A stretch of DNA of 64,000 nucleotides from Siphonodentalium dalli (lineage: Eukaryota; Mollusca; Scaphopoda; Gadilida; Siphonodentaliidae): contig CP136068.1 in NCBI GenBank assembly GCA_032622095.1, forward strand, positions 113,165,546-113,229,545, given 5' to 3'. Both the position numbers and the translations under genes were made by a program. Numbering within the stretch: position 1 is the first letter of the stretch; each line of letters opens with the position of its first letter. This document shows positions 39,401 to 50,329 of this stretch, piece by piece. The notes under the pieces are model-generated. The model was not told the origin of the DNA. It made no database searches and worked only from the letters and a program-made list of their open reading frames with translations.

Positions 39401-42400
39401 GTCGACCATAGGTCGCCTCGCGTATATAAGAGAATGCATTGGCCTAACAAAATTCTTATTTAACACTTTTTACCATTTTTTCTTACATTTTTTTTAATTT
39501 TTTATAATATTTTTCTACATTCTTTGACAATTTTATCATTTTTAATATGTGTTAAGCCAATGCATTCTCTTATATATGCGAGGCGACCTATGGTCGACTC
39601 GCATATATACGAGAATGCATTGGCACAGGGCCGTTCTGTTGGGTAAAGGGGGTTAACTCGTTTCACTCGAACAAACATAAATGATTTATAGAATAACAAC
39701 TACGAATTGTATAACGAAGATTTAATCTAGAAATTCAGGATAACGTTGGCTTCACATGAACTGTGCACACCCTATATAATGTTATCATTAAGGGCTTTGT
39801 GGACCCTTTTTTTCAAAAATTTCCCAAAAATATTATAGAGTCCAAATAAAGGATTCTGTTCATGTATATTAGTAATAATAGAAACCATGCCCATTGATGC
39901 AACATTTTGAGAGTATACTTCATGGTGGATTATGATAGAAATACAAAATGTGAACTTTATTGAGATTTAAAAAAAATTAATTTACAGGCAATGGTCCAAA
40001 AAAAACAAAGTCCAAATCTAAGAATCAAATATGGGAATATGTACTGAACACTGTGATGAATGATGTATTACAAAAAAAATATTATATTTCTTGAGTGTTC
40101 TTTGATAAATTACTTTGAACCGGTTGTTGACAAATGATATATACTTGCTTAAACGTTGGCTATGTGGGTGATAGGCACGAGTTAACAGCTGGCCATTGTA
40201 ACTGCTTTGGACTCTGTTGACGATAGAATGCTAATCCTCAATCATACCCCTACCAGATCACCATACTAATTATAGTAAGTAGGTCACCACTCACTCAGGG
40301 TGATCACTCATGTGGAAGTTTGACACTGGTAAAAAGCCATTCACACCAGACTGGACATCAGCCATGAAAGGTTGACCCATTAATTGCTGCCTCTCAGTCA
40401 ACCATATTATGAAGTTAGTATATCATTTGTCAACAACCGGTTCAAAGTAATTTTACCAAAGAACACTCAAGAAATATAATATTTATTTTGTAATACATTA
40501 TTCATCACAGTGTTCAGTACATATTCCCATATTTGATTCTTAGATTTGGACCATTGCCTGTAAATTAATTTTTTTTTAAATCTCAATAAAGTTCACATTT
40601 TGTATTTCTAACATAATCCACCATGAATTATACTCTCAAAATGTTGCATCAATGGGCATGGTTTATATTATTACTAATATACATGAACAGAATCCTTTAT
40701 TTGGACTCTATAATATTTTTGGGAAATTTTTGAAAAAAAGGGTCCACAAAGCCCTTAATGATAACATTAAAGAAATTTTGGAAAACATGGGTCCACAAAG
40801 CCCTTAAATAATCATAAAAGACCTATACTATTATGGCATACTAAAAACATGTATCGGGCAATGAAATATGTTATGTATTGATGATCAACTTTTTCAAAAG
40901 CCAATATATAATTTAACGATCTACGTTACTACATGTGGGTGGGAGGGTGGGCCCAACCGTGCACATAAGAAGCTAAACGTAGAATGAGCGCTAAAATTTT
41001 GTTTACGGTCAAGCACACTTTAGAACATTCGAGAAACTCGTGCCGAATCGAGTCAATTATCAATCAATGCGTGAACTACTATCGCCAATCACCCAGATAT
41101 GCCCCATCGATTTAGCCCCCGTCGATCTAATATTTTACATTAACACCCTGCTCTCTAAATAATACTTCGTTGAACTTCAATAAAGTAATTGATAATCAAG
41201 AGTCTATATAGCCCTATATATAATGCGGGCAACTAATTAAACGACTAGACTCATTGAATTGTTCTAACAGCAATACAGCTAAACTGCATTTACAAACCTT
41301 TTAAAATAATCTACAAAATCCAAAATAGCTTACTTGTGGCGACGATGATGATGATGATTATGATGATGATGGTGACAACGATGATGATAATGGTGGTGAT
41401 GATGATGATTATGATGATGATGGTGACGACGATGATGATAATGGTGGTGATGATGATGATGATGATGATGATAATGATGATGATCATTATGATGATGGTG
41501 ACGACGATGATGATAATGGTGGTGATGATGATGATTATGATGATGATGGTGACGACGATGATGATAATGGTGGTGGTGATGATGATGATGGTGATGATGA
41601 TGATTATGATGACGATTATGATGATGATTACGATGATGATAATGATGATGATCACTTGTGCCGACGATGATGATGATGTGTATGATGATGATGGTGACAA
41701 CGATGATGATAATGGTGGTGATGATGATGATTATGATGATGATGATGACGACGATGATGATAATGGTGGTGATGATGATGATGATGATGATGATGATAAT
41801 GATGATGATCATTATGATGATGATGGTGACGACGATGATGATAATGGTGGTGATGATGATGATTATGATGATGATGGTGACGACGATGATGATAATGGTG
41901 ATGATGATGATGATGATGATGATTATGAGGATGATGATGATGGTGACGATGATGATGATAATGGTGACGGTGATAATGATGATGATGATTATGATGATTA
42001 TGATGATGATGATGATGGTGATGATGATTATGATGATTATGATGACGATTATGATGATGATTACGATGATGATAATGATGATGTTCATTATGATGATGAT
42101 GGTGACGACGATGATGATAATGGTGGTGCTGATGATGATGATGATGATGACGACGACGATGATGATGATGATGAAGATGATGATGGAGATGATGATGATG
42201 AAGATGAAGATGATAATGATGAAGATGATGATGATGATGATGACGATGATAGTACAAATATGCACCTCTGCCATAGGAAAATGGCAAGCCAGACAACAGT
42301 GGCCCCCTTTTGTAAATATATGTATATATGTTAATTATTTAACACTCTGTATTCGCCACTTAATTGTGACATTGAGTGAAATAAACAATCAATGGAACGG

Positions 42401-45400
42401 GGAACTTGTCACTGGCTGCGGACACACGTACCACATTAGCGATGGCATATATGTGTGACAATTATATAAGGTGGAGTTTGGTGACCATTTGGTTGTCATA
42501 ATTAATATGTCATAGCTAGCCATGTCGCCCGCTGCATATTCGCACAATGAGTCCTCCAAAGTTCGTTATAATCAGCATTTGTCTTGTATATTTCGTTTTG
42601 TTTATTAAAGATACTTTCTTGCAGCTGCATTTCCCCCAACATTTCCGACATAGCTTCATGGGCCCACATGATAATATTAGCGGAATTATGCGGAGAACTA
42701 AACCTCGCAAAATAAAAACCGCAATTGGGGAACTGTCTTTTCCACTTATATTAATTTCATGCATATGAAGAGAGTTCCCCAATTGCGTTTTTTTATTTTG
42801 CTTCGTTTAGTTCTACGCATAATTCCGCTAATATTATCATGTTGGCCGATGAAGCTGTGTCGGAACTGTTGGGGGGAATGCAGCTGCGAGAAAGTATCTT
42901 TAATAAACAAAGCGAACTATACAAGGACCAAAAACAAGAAAAAGGATGATTATAACGAACTTTGGAGGACTCATTTGTGCGTATATGCTACGGGCGACAA
43001 TCATGGCTACATGTAGCTATGGCATATTAATTATGACAACCAATTGTCACCAAACTCCACCATAATAAATTGTCACACCTGCTATGCCATCGCTAATGTG
43101 GTACGTGTGTCCGCAACTATTATTGTTTATTTCACATAAATCATAACACAATCATTCACATTATTTTGTTATGTTCTTTTGTCTATTGTACTGTTATTCT
43201 TGATTGATAATTAAAGGCACGGGCGGTGTTCGTTGCAGAAATATTCATATTTTGTTCAAATTGCCATCAACAGAAGGAATGTTAAAATATATATAGTTTT
43301 GTTCATATGCCAAACATAATCAGCGCGTAAATAGTAAATTGTCGTCAAGACGTACGATGGTGTACGTAAACAAGAGCCTGCTCGTGTTACAGAACTGCTG
43401 CTTTTGTTTAAATATCACAACGCAATTATATTAGTTAATCACACACAAATGATATAAACGCTCTTTATTATTTCCATATCAGGAAAACAGTAAAAAAAAA
43501 CGCTCTTTATGTTAACCATATCCGGATCTAAACAAAAGCCAGTAAATGTAACGTTTTTTGCTTTTGTTTACATAACAAAAGAGAAACATTTGATGACAAC
43601 ATACTGTTTATGCCATATTTATGATTGGTATAAGAACAACGTATGTTTATATTTTACTATTCTTTCTGTATATGGCGGTTTTTGACGGAGGTGAATATTT
43701 TAAAAGCATACCCACCGCCAAATCCGCCCGTATCTTTAAAATGTATTGTATTCTATTCCATTCCTTGTCATAGGAAGTAATAGTTTTGTTGTTTGCTCTC
43801 TTTAACAGGAAGACCAAGTTTCCAAGGAAATGTGGGGATGGTCGTGAGGTTGTTGCTGGCCTGTGCGTCAAGACTTGCGGTAGAGGATATAAGGATACTG
43901 GTGTGGCGTGTGTGGAGAAATGTCCCAATGGCTATAAGGATTTAGGATTGACGTGCTTTCAATCATTCAAGTTGAAGAGCCGAAGTATGAGTGGATGTTC
44001 ATGGTGGAAAAAAGCAAAATGCAGCAAAGGATGTGGAAAGAAATGCGATGACGGGTATGTTATATAGTATAAGTAAATCCCCACTTAATTTTCGAATCAC
44101 CAGATCATATTATATAAAATATATGCCATTTTATATACCATTTGAAAGAGGAAGCTCCAAAACATTTTGTATTTTCAAACTGTGAACATGTTGTTTTTTT
44201 GTTGAGAAACCGACGTGTGTGCTGTGCTCAAGTTTCTGCACAAAGCATATTATTTTCAATGGAAAGGGAATAGCTCTATATACATAGATATAGAGTCAGT
44301 CCCCTTCCATTAAAAATAAACAAAGTTTGAATTATGTTGCATTCTGTGAGCCATAACACGGGACATGATTTTATGATATCAGCCATTTTCTATTACTCTA
44401 TGGGCCCTTCTGAGACACAGACGTTCCAAATGGTGATGAATTATAGTATTTTAATCATATTTTATGGCATATATTGTCACTAAAACCGTATATCAAGTCA
44501 CTATAACAAAAATAATCTGTGACTCGAAAATTAAGTGGGCCGTTAATTGAAACACGTATTATTTTAATTTCGCCCTCTCTATTCTCACAATCAGTTATAA
44601 AGGTATGCATTCGAATGACATATTACTCACCTGGGTGGTTTTTTGTGAACAATGAGAAGACGACAGTATGACAAAATATAATACAATTGCAGAATAATTC
44701 ATATTCATGTGTTGGAAATGTTTTGATAATAAGTTTAACAAACGACCTGGAGTTTTTTCAGAGTGTGTATAAGTTATATGTAGATTTGTATTGAGTGTAT
44801 TTATATATGGACCTTACAATATATTTGGAGATTCAAATGAGGCATGCCACTTTAACACTTCTATGACTGGAGTTGATCTGTTGCAGCAGTACAGATCCTG
44901 TGCCTAATGCATTTTCTTATATGTTCATATACATGTTATAAGAGAAATGCACTGGCTTACACGGTCAATGTAAATATTGTTATTTCAAAGTATTCTATGG
45001 GAGACAGACTCACATATATAAGACATTGCATTGACACAGGATTTTCCTAAAATTTCATGAAGCTCCAGTCATGGACAGTTTAAAGGGGACACGACTCATT
45101 TGAATCTCAAATGATGTCAACTTAATTTAGAAGGGATATAATAAAAGTCTTTACGTATACGAAATACCAATACACAGACTTTATACACACGGGCAATCTT
45201 ACTGGCGTCAGTATAATTATACTGATGACATACTGACGTCATAAAATTTTCAGCTGTTATTACTGTTTCTACAAATAAGTGAAACAAACGCTATTTTGGA
45301 AAAATAAAGAGCGCTCCTTGTGACTCTTTTTCTGGAGTGGAGCAACAAAGATGACTTGTCTCAATTATGTGATGAAAGTTGAATATAGCTTTTAATTTGT

Positions 45401-47767
45401 GACGTTGGCAGTCCTCGTATGCTACATGTACATATAACGAGGGCATACCAGTATTCCCAGTGTAATCGGGCTTATTGTGGTCAGCAGTGTGTCCAAAAGC
45501 AATGAATTATCTGCAGTTTTTTTATAATAATTCGGTCTATGGAACAGAACATCAACATATAGATCACTTATTAGCGTCTCTCTGTGTATCTTGTCGTAAA
45601 TCAGCATAACATTTATTAGCTGAGCGATGTCGTCAAATCACGACTACATTAGCAGTTACAAACATGTTGGGCTCACTGGGCCAATTCATTCACAGGTCTT
45701 TAATAATTCAATACCTTACTCATATTTAAATTCGCGCAGTACTTTTTTTCGTTCAGTTCAAAACTTATAACAATATTTCAGTAAAAGTCTCGTGTGTATG
45801 GCAGTTTCTGTTCTTAATCGTTCACAAAAGCAGATTATAAATTAATATAAAACCACCAACACGCATGTGCCGCAAGTAGAATATAAATGTTCATATGTGT
45901 GTATATATATATATAGTACATGCATGTATGCATCATTATTGACAAGACAATTGCATATCATATAACATCACACTTTTACATATTCACTTGTGTTGAAATT
46001 GACTGTTTGGCGTATACAAACATTCCTCCACTCAATGTAGGTTTTAAAATATAAAAACTGATTACCATAAACTATTTTGTTTTCCGTGGGATTGGTTAAA
46101 CTCGGAGTTGTACTATTTTTCTCTCAGTTTTAAATTCGGGCACCGCTAAGTGCGCGAAAAATAGTACTCCGCGAATTTAAATACGAGTAAGGTAATAAAA
46201 AAGTCTTCCCAATGCTTCCATGTAATCTGAATTGATTATGATCGCCTCCCAAACTGTATTTATTAACCCAAAACTACGGTTATGATAATCGAGCATCGGT
46301 GTGAGTATTCGAGAAGAAAACTTAAACACTTCAAGATTTTCTTACAGTAGTAACACACTTTCCTTATGACTGTGCAAGTTCTGTTGTTTGACGAACGATG
46401 AAGTCAATTGAGATCATGTCATCAATATTCAGTCTAGATACGCCGTATACAGATCATACTCCATCAGTTCAAAACCTTTGCACCGTTTGATGTTCTGACA
46501 GGGCTGCTCATAACAATGGTACAACACATGTTCCTTAATAAGGTGTTTCACAATGGGTGAAATTCCCAACTCTATATGGCATTTTGAGCCGAATTTGATA
46601 TGCACCGCTTACAATCATGGAATTTCTCGCGAGTATTCAATTAACTGTTTATTTCATTATCGGCTCAAAAATCATGCAAGGTCAAGCTGGGCCCATCCAA
46701 TAGTGTGCATGCGATTACTAAGGAGCAACTATTACTAAGGAGCAACTATTAATAAAGAGATACATTAATTGTTTAATGTTATACAGTTCCCCGTTATGAT
46801 CTGAACGGGCTTGCACCAGAGAAGAGAATCATGACATGATCTGGAGCCAATTGAGCCAAACATGTTTGCAGTTGTTAACTGATGATTGTAATTTTGCGAA
46901 CATTTCTCTATTCTTTGTGCCTTCAGATTTGACAACTACGGTTGCGTGTGCAAACGGAAGATGAAAACAAAGTCGAAGGACATTAAAAGCAAAGGAGTAC
47001 CAAAGGCCATGCAATGTGCTGATGACGAAGAACAACAAGTCGGATTATGCTATCCAAGGTGTGGGAAAGGCTACAAAGGCGCTTTGAACGTATGCTCGGC
47101 CAAATGTTCTGGCGCCACGAAAGATACAGGCAGCCAATGTCAAAAGAAGACGGAGCTACGGAAGGGGATACCTGCCACCTGCTTTAGCTTACCAACATGC
47201 GCAAGTTTTGACACGAAATGCGACCCTTTCTACGAAACATTTAAATCAGCCAATGGAGTTGGGGAAAAAATCGCCACGACTGTTTGCGCTGCGATGTATC
47301 AGATGATCCGGACCCAATTAGAGTTTATAAAGACCTTCAGCAAGTGCATAGCAGGCAAAACATGGAACGTCGTATCGGTATCTCTATCCGTGGATGCCGC
47401 AGTTGTCGGCACGGGCGTCGTTGAATACGGGATTGCAATTGATACAACCTCCAAAGAGGGTATATGCTTTGTCGGGTATTGTTACGGCGTTACATCAGAC
47501 GTGGAAGCGGGTGGCTCTGTCAACTTCGGGCTTTGGAAGTCCATGGACTCGATACCCGGAGAGAGCAAGGTCTATGCAGTAGGCGCCGACGTCCCCTACC
47601 TAGAAATTGGAGTTGCAGGTTCAGTGGTCCTCGCCCATCCTAGCAACGAATTCATAGGCGTTGTTGGAGGTGTCGGTATCGGTGTAGGACTCAATGCCAT
47701 ATCGTCCACAACATATCGCTGCAACACACCAGCAGAACTCGTAACCAACTTTACGCAAGCAAACTAA
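27414..47767 (+). CDS. Secreted cysteine-rich protein with beta-like C-terminal domain (4 coding exons)
   Basis: Coding exons are 27437-27479, 29850-30036, 43809-44054 and 46927-47767. They total 1317 nt, which is 438 residues plus stop. All introns are GT..AG and the phases match exactly (1, 2, 2). Residues 1 to ~20 form a signal peptide. Residues ~27-205 hold repeated modules of the form C-x3-GYK-x5-C-x3-CP-x-GYK/T-x5-C. Residues ~215-438 form a Gly/Val-rich, probably beta-sheet domain with paired Cys, an IPGES motif and no further membrane span. NFT near the C terminus is a possible glycosylation site. I do not recognise the family, so an extracellular role is inference. A TTTTTTTTCAG at 27403-27413 suggests an upstream non-coding exon. 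The introns are full of transposons. Confidence 0.78.
27437..27479 (+). CDS. Exon 1: start codon and signal-peptide core
   Basis: ATG followed by 13 codons including ALCLLAVLA, ending one base into a codon at donor T|GTACGT. That base joins GT from exon 2 to give Cys. A pyrimidine tract and CAG end at 27413, so exon 1 probably begins at 27414 with 23 bases of leader. Confidence 0.72.
28131..28333. repeat. Eroded hairpin-module fragment and 75-bp palindrome
   Basis: 28131-28215 is a piece of the TTAACCC-type hairpin MITE (TGTTAGGCCGATGTATTCTG). 28256-28330 is a separate palindrome: CATATGAGGC...GATTAATATC around the centre GCTAGC, with imperfect arms. Confidence 0.6.
28831..28863. repeat. Telomere-like hexamer run
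   Basis: Three TTATGG-type hexamers followed by two TTAGGG-type hexamers. Short interstitial telomere-like sequence inside intron 1. Confidence 0.6.
29281..29412 (+). repeat. Diverged MITE family A right half
   Basis: AACATGGC..TTTGTGATTGGCATAAGAAC and GGTTTTAAAG match the right half of family A loosely. The left terminus is missing. Confidence 0.45.
29850..30036 (+). CDS. Exon 2: first cysteine-rich module
   Basis: Acceptor TTTTCAG|GT, donor AACAG|GTTAGC. Sixty-one full codons encode the end of the signal peptide (TAQVWA) and a module with CPAGYKGVGPVC and AKCPDN. It has six cysteines of its own. Phase in 1, phase out 2. Confidence 0.8.
32350..32455. repeat. Hairpin inside the 8-bp-TSD transposon
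   Basis: Arms of about 38 bp (GTAGAAACAGCCAATCACCG and its inverse) around a short centre. Absent from the second copy of the transposon. Confidence 0.85.
33150..33590. repeat. About 140-bp tandem units inside the transposon
   Basis: Three units marked by CCCATATTGTTCCC or CCCATATTGTCCCC at about 33226, 33369 and 33507, each with AGGTCAAGGTCAAGGACAC-like sequence. Copy 2 has the same units at about 58080-58470. Confidence 0.8.
34291..35789. other. Intronic, no exon seen
   Basis: Part of intron 2. G-tracts at 35263 and 35430. No module or domain recognised. Confidence 0.4.
35790..35955. repeat. GATTAC/TAATCG simple repeat
   Basis: Imperfect repeats of ATGTAATCGATTACGATTAC over about 160 bp. 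Confidence 0.85.
36170..36290. repeat. GAT trinucleotide microsatellite
   Basis: About 110 bp of GATGATG with few interruptions. Poly-Met/poly-Ile frames are artefacts. Confidence 0.93.
36368..36525. repeat. Imperfect inverted repeat
   Basis: Arms of about 65 bp: GATAATGAATGGATTGGACT versus its diverged inverse ending TTCATTATTTATTATAT. Probably a small fold-back element. Confidence 0.6.
37059..37228. repeat. Near-perfect palindrome, about 75-bp arms
   Basis: AAGGATTAACTGTCATGTGG...GTAAAACCCGAAGGGTTTTAC centre...and the inverse. The right arm has an extra CACATGACAG duplication. Confidence 0.9.
37229..39221. other. Intronic, no exon seen
   Basis: About 2 kb without a supported exon, repeat or palindrome. 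Confidence 0.4.
39222..39656. mobile_element. Hairpin-module MITE, TTAACCC..TTTACCCAACA termini
   Basis: Outer termini TTAACCCTTTACCCAACAAA and, inverted, TTAACCCCCTTTACCCAACA. Two hairpins (39375-39443 and 39557-39625) are nearly identical to those at 26866 and 27143 although the outer ends are unrelated. Confidence 0.82.
39777..40806. mobile_element. Long inverted-repeat element, about 350-bp arms
   Basis: Left arm 39777-40142, spacer about 277 bp, right arm 40419-40770, highly similar. The ends read TTAAGGGCTTTGTGGACCC. The right terminus is repeated once more at 40771-40806. No coding capacity. Confidence 0.88.
40807..41335. other. Intronic, no exon seen
   Basis: No supported feature. 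Confidence 0.35.
41336..42252. repeat. GAT/GAC compound minisatellite, about 0.9 kb
   Basis: Trinucleotide GAT/GAC/AAT/GGT mixture with longer sub-repeats such as GGTGACGACGATGATGATAA recurring irregularly, about 70-110 bp apart. Long poly-Asp, poly-Met, poly-His and poly-Ile frames exist in all phases and on both strands, which marks them as repeat products. Confidence 0.93.
42413..43117. mobile_element. Giant palindromic element, about 330-bp arms
   Basis: Outer ends TGGCTGCGGACACACGTACC and its inverse, with nearly continuous pairing to a centre near 42762. A related, internally diverged copy lies at 54071-54543. Inverse similarity continues a little outside (GTGAAATAAACAAT). Confidence 0.9.
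43211..43739 (+). mobile_element. MITE family A, copy 3, 69 bp before exon 3
   Basis: Full length with both TTAAAG termini. Its right end at 43739 leaves only 69 bp to the exon 3 start, including the pyrimidine-rich acceptor region. Confidence 0.85.
43809..44054 (+). CDS. Exon 3: repeated GYK cysteine modules
   Basis: Acceptor TTTAACAG|G, donor GACGG|GTATGT. Eighty-one codons include CGRGYKDTGVACVEKCPNGY and then a basic, Cys-rich stretch (CSKGCGKKC). The exon is bracketed by MITE family A, 69 bp upstream, and MITE family B, about 15 bp downstream. Confidence 0.83.
44070..44548. mobile_element. MITE family B, copy 1, abutting exon 3 donor
   Basis: Inverted ends CCCACTTAATTTTCGAA and TTCGAAAATTAAGTGGG-like; inner blocks CATATTATATAAAATATATG and TTTGAAAGAGGAAGCTCC are shared with 50330-51187. 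It starts about 15 bp after the donor site at 44055. Confidence 0.75.
44852..45084. mobile_element. Hairpin-module MITE, eroded
   Basis: TTAACACTTCTATGACTGGA to CTCCAGTCATGGACAGTTTAA, with degraded hairpins inside. Located in intron 3. Confidence 0.65.
45085..46926. other. Intron 3 remainder
   Basis: No exon seen. A 19-bp tandem duplication (ACTAAGGAGCAACTATT) at 46718-46752 and a TATA run at 45903-45915. Confidence 0.4.
46927..47767 (+). CDS. Exon 4: last module and C-terminal domain
   Basis: Acceptor CCTTCAG|A, stop TAA at 47765. It encodes 279 residues: a lysine-rich linker, the third module (CGKGYKGALNVCSAKC), a stretch with five Cys (TCFSLPTCASFDTKCDPF), then the Gly/Val-rich domain. 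GC content is visibly higher than in the flanking DNA, as expected for a real exon. Confidence 0.87.
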
Positions 47768-49979
47768 ATGAAATATCATTGCGCGGTCATATTCAGGGCC
47801 GGAAGAATATATATGTATACGTCATAATTTTATAGAACATGGCGGCAAGATGTCACCGTCATCACGCCTGACAATCACAACGTTGGTTTTTCTATATTTG
47901 CCAACGATATCAGAAATCTATTTGACTAATGAGATATCTCAACAACTCATCTCTGTTTTGGTGGATACACACATGCATGTAATCTCTGTAATGGTTGTGT
48001 ATTTGGCGTTTTAAATGGATCATACATACAATGTAATATGTGTCCACTGACAACCCAATTATTGCAGACGTGTTGACCGCATTGAGTTATAGTTCCAATT
48101 AAGTTGCTATCTTGGACCGAGTCGCCAGGCCACTTAAAATAATTGTTTGTGTGATAACCCATATGGAGGACGTTCTATTTAAATAATTACCAGTCCTCTC
48201 TTGATATTTATAGCAGTGGTGGATCAGGATTTCCCCGACGCAGCGGCTATATATGACCCCGACTTGGGGTTATATATGATCCCGATAGCTACCAGGCGGG
48301 GGTGGCTAACTCAGCTATTTAAGTAAAACATATTATATTGTACCTTCTTGCCCAGATTATTCCAAACCGATACATTCAACTACATGTAAGTCCCTTAGCG
48401 ATTTGGAGCTTTCGAAAATCCACACCAAACAAGCATCATGGTCGAACATAGTCTATATGCCAGACGTGTCGCTTCTGGTATTCGTTCATTAATAAAACGC
48501 CAGATATCACACAGACTTGACTAATTTCCGCATCCGTAAGAGAAGACATGTTTTGTACTTGCCTTAAATGTCCTGATAGCATACAGTTTGACTTCGGTTA
48601 TCACTACTCACTTGCCTGGCCTGTTAACAGTGAACCGCTCGCGCTCAGGTGATTAATATTGTCAATTAGTAGTGTGGCCATGTAAAATACATGTAATACA
48701 TGTATTTTACATACAGAAATTACATGCATGTGTGTGTCCACCCTTACTGGGAATTTTTTGTTTTTATTGGTAAGGAGATTTTCACAAATTTAACAACCTC
48801 GAAAAATGGTGACCGAATCACCAGAACATTTATATCATCTCAACAATCATATTTCTATGGGGACGGGATTTACAGTCGGCTACCAACCATTATACACATT
48901 CGCTATCGTTTTTGTTTTAGTTCTTTTATGTGGGTGAAGAAAATCACTTCGATGTGAAACATATTGCCGCCATGTTGGATACAATTATGACGTAGGTTTC
49001 CGGCCCTGTTACCATGGAAACCAGTATGTATGAACTATATCCATGCATGCAAATACCAAACGATCCATGGTCCGATTTTACTCCAAATTAGTCAGACTGT
49101 CCTAATGTAAAGAGAAAACACAAAAAAATACCTGCAATTATTAATATTTGCATGGCAGAATGCGATAATCGTGTCTTGTATTGCGTAAATTTGAAAAAAG
49201 CATGCATCGGTTTGCCGTTGAAAACCAATACAAATTATCACCATAGATAACGCTTTTTATTATCTACTGATTTTGGGAAACGAAAGTATAAACGCTTTTT
49301 ATAAGAGTCAATCAAAACGTGGTAACAGTTCCCCTGTAGAAAGTAAATATCTGACCATTAGGACCTCATATTAATGATATATACATGTATACGTATTTAC
49401 TGGTACTGATAACCGTACCAATTGTACAATGTTGTGGCGTAAGATCGGAACATGGATCTTATAAAAAAAATCCCTGTATCACTTTAAAAAAAAAAAAATC
49501 GCCACTTTATATTGATATACTCGCCTTCAAACTACATATATACGATGAACAAACGAAGCACGAAGCAGTAAAAAGTCTAGTGTTATTCACAAGGGCGTGT
49601 CGTTAAAACGAGTAAAATCAAATTTAAAAATATAACAGTTTAAAACTAGTGCGCCACTTTAAAACGTGCTTCGATATACAATACATAGTTAAGTATGTAT
49701 TGTTTATCGATGCACTTTTTAAAATGGCGCGCTCTTTCTAAGCTGTTATAATGTTTAATGTAAAGTTGATTCGTTTTAAAGACATGCCCCTGTGGTGTTT
49801 TTGAATTATTACGGGCCCCATATACATTTAATTTTCAATTTTCCAACTAAAAGATATTATACGATTTTAATTAGAACATGTTTTAGTTTCGCCCGCATTA
49901 TATATGCCTATGTCCAGATCTAACTGAGGGTTTGTCAATAGTGTTCAGATGGGGGGGGGGTGCAGCTGGAGACGAACTA
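47768..49979. other. 3' flank of the gene, no further gene seen
   Basis: AT-rich. The first AATAAA downstream of the stop is at 48491. A palindromic ATGTAAAATACATGTAATAC lies near 48680. No coding signal. Confidence 0.4.
48491..48496 (+). promoter_or_regulatory. Possible polyadenylation signal
   Basis: First AATAAA after the stop codon, about 720 bp downstream. Unsupported by transcript data. Confidence 0.2.
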
Positions 49980-50176
49980 CAGTAATGCCCTAATTAATCG
50001 ACTCCATAACCACAGCAGAATTATGGGTAACTTTTCAGGATTTATGCCATTCATCGGAAAGCTCTCACCGAGAGCTTTCCGATGAATGGCAACAAGCCAT
50101 ATTTCCGACTACATCCTGAAAAGTTACCCATAATTCTGCTGTGGTCATGGAGTCGATTAATTAGGGCATTATACTG
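49980..50176. mobile_element. Fold-back element, copy 2 (nearly perfect hairpin)
   Basis: ACAGTAATGCCCTAATTAATCG to its inverse, with GAGAGCTTTCCGATGAATGG at the centre also inverted. The arms are about 90 bp with one indel. Confidence 0.9.
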
Positions 50177-50329
50177 TATATCAGAACTACGGTAAATTAA
50201 AATTGCTAAAATTAGTCATTTTTAGAAAAGAATCAACAATATCGTTCCAGGTCTATTTTGATATTTTCTAAGTCACATTACAAACACACTGCGTATATAC
50301 ATGTATATAAATAGAACACAACGAAGATA

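Noticed and set aside
41336-42334. Long Asp-rich or Met-rich frames that might look like a biomineralisation protein
   Set aside because: Low-complexity GAT repeat gives long frames in several phases on both strands; no signal peptide and no unique coding flank.
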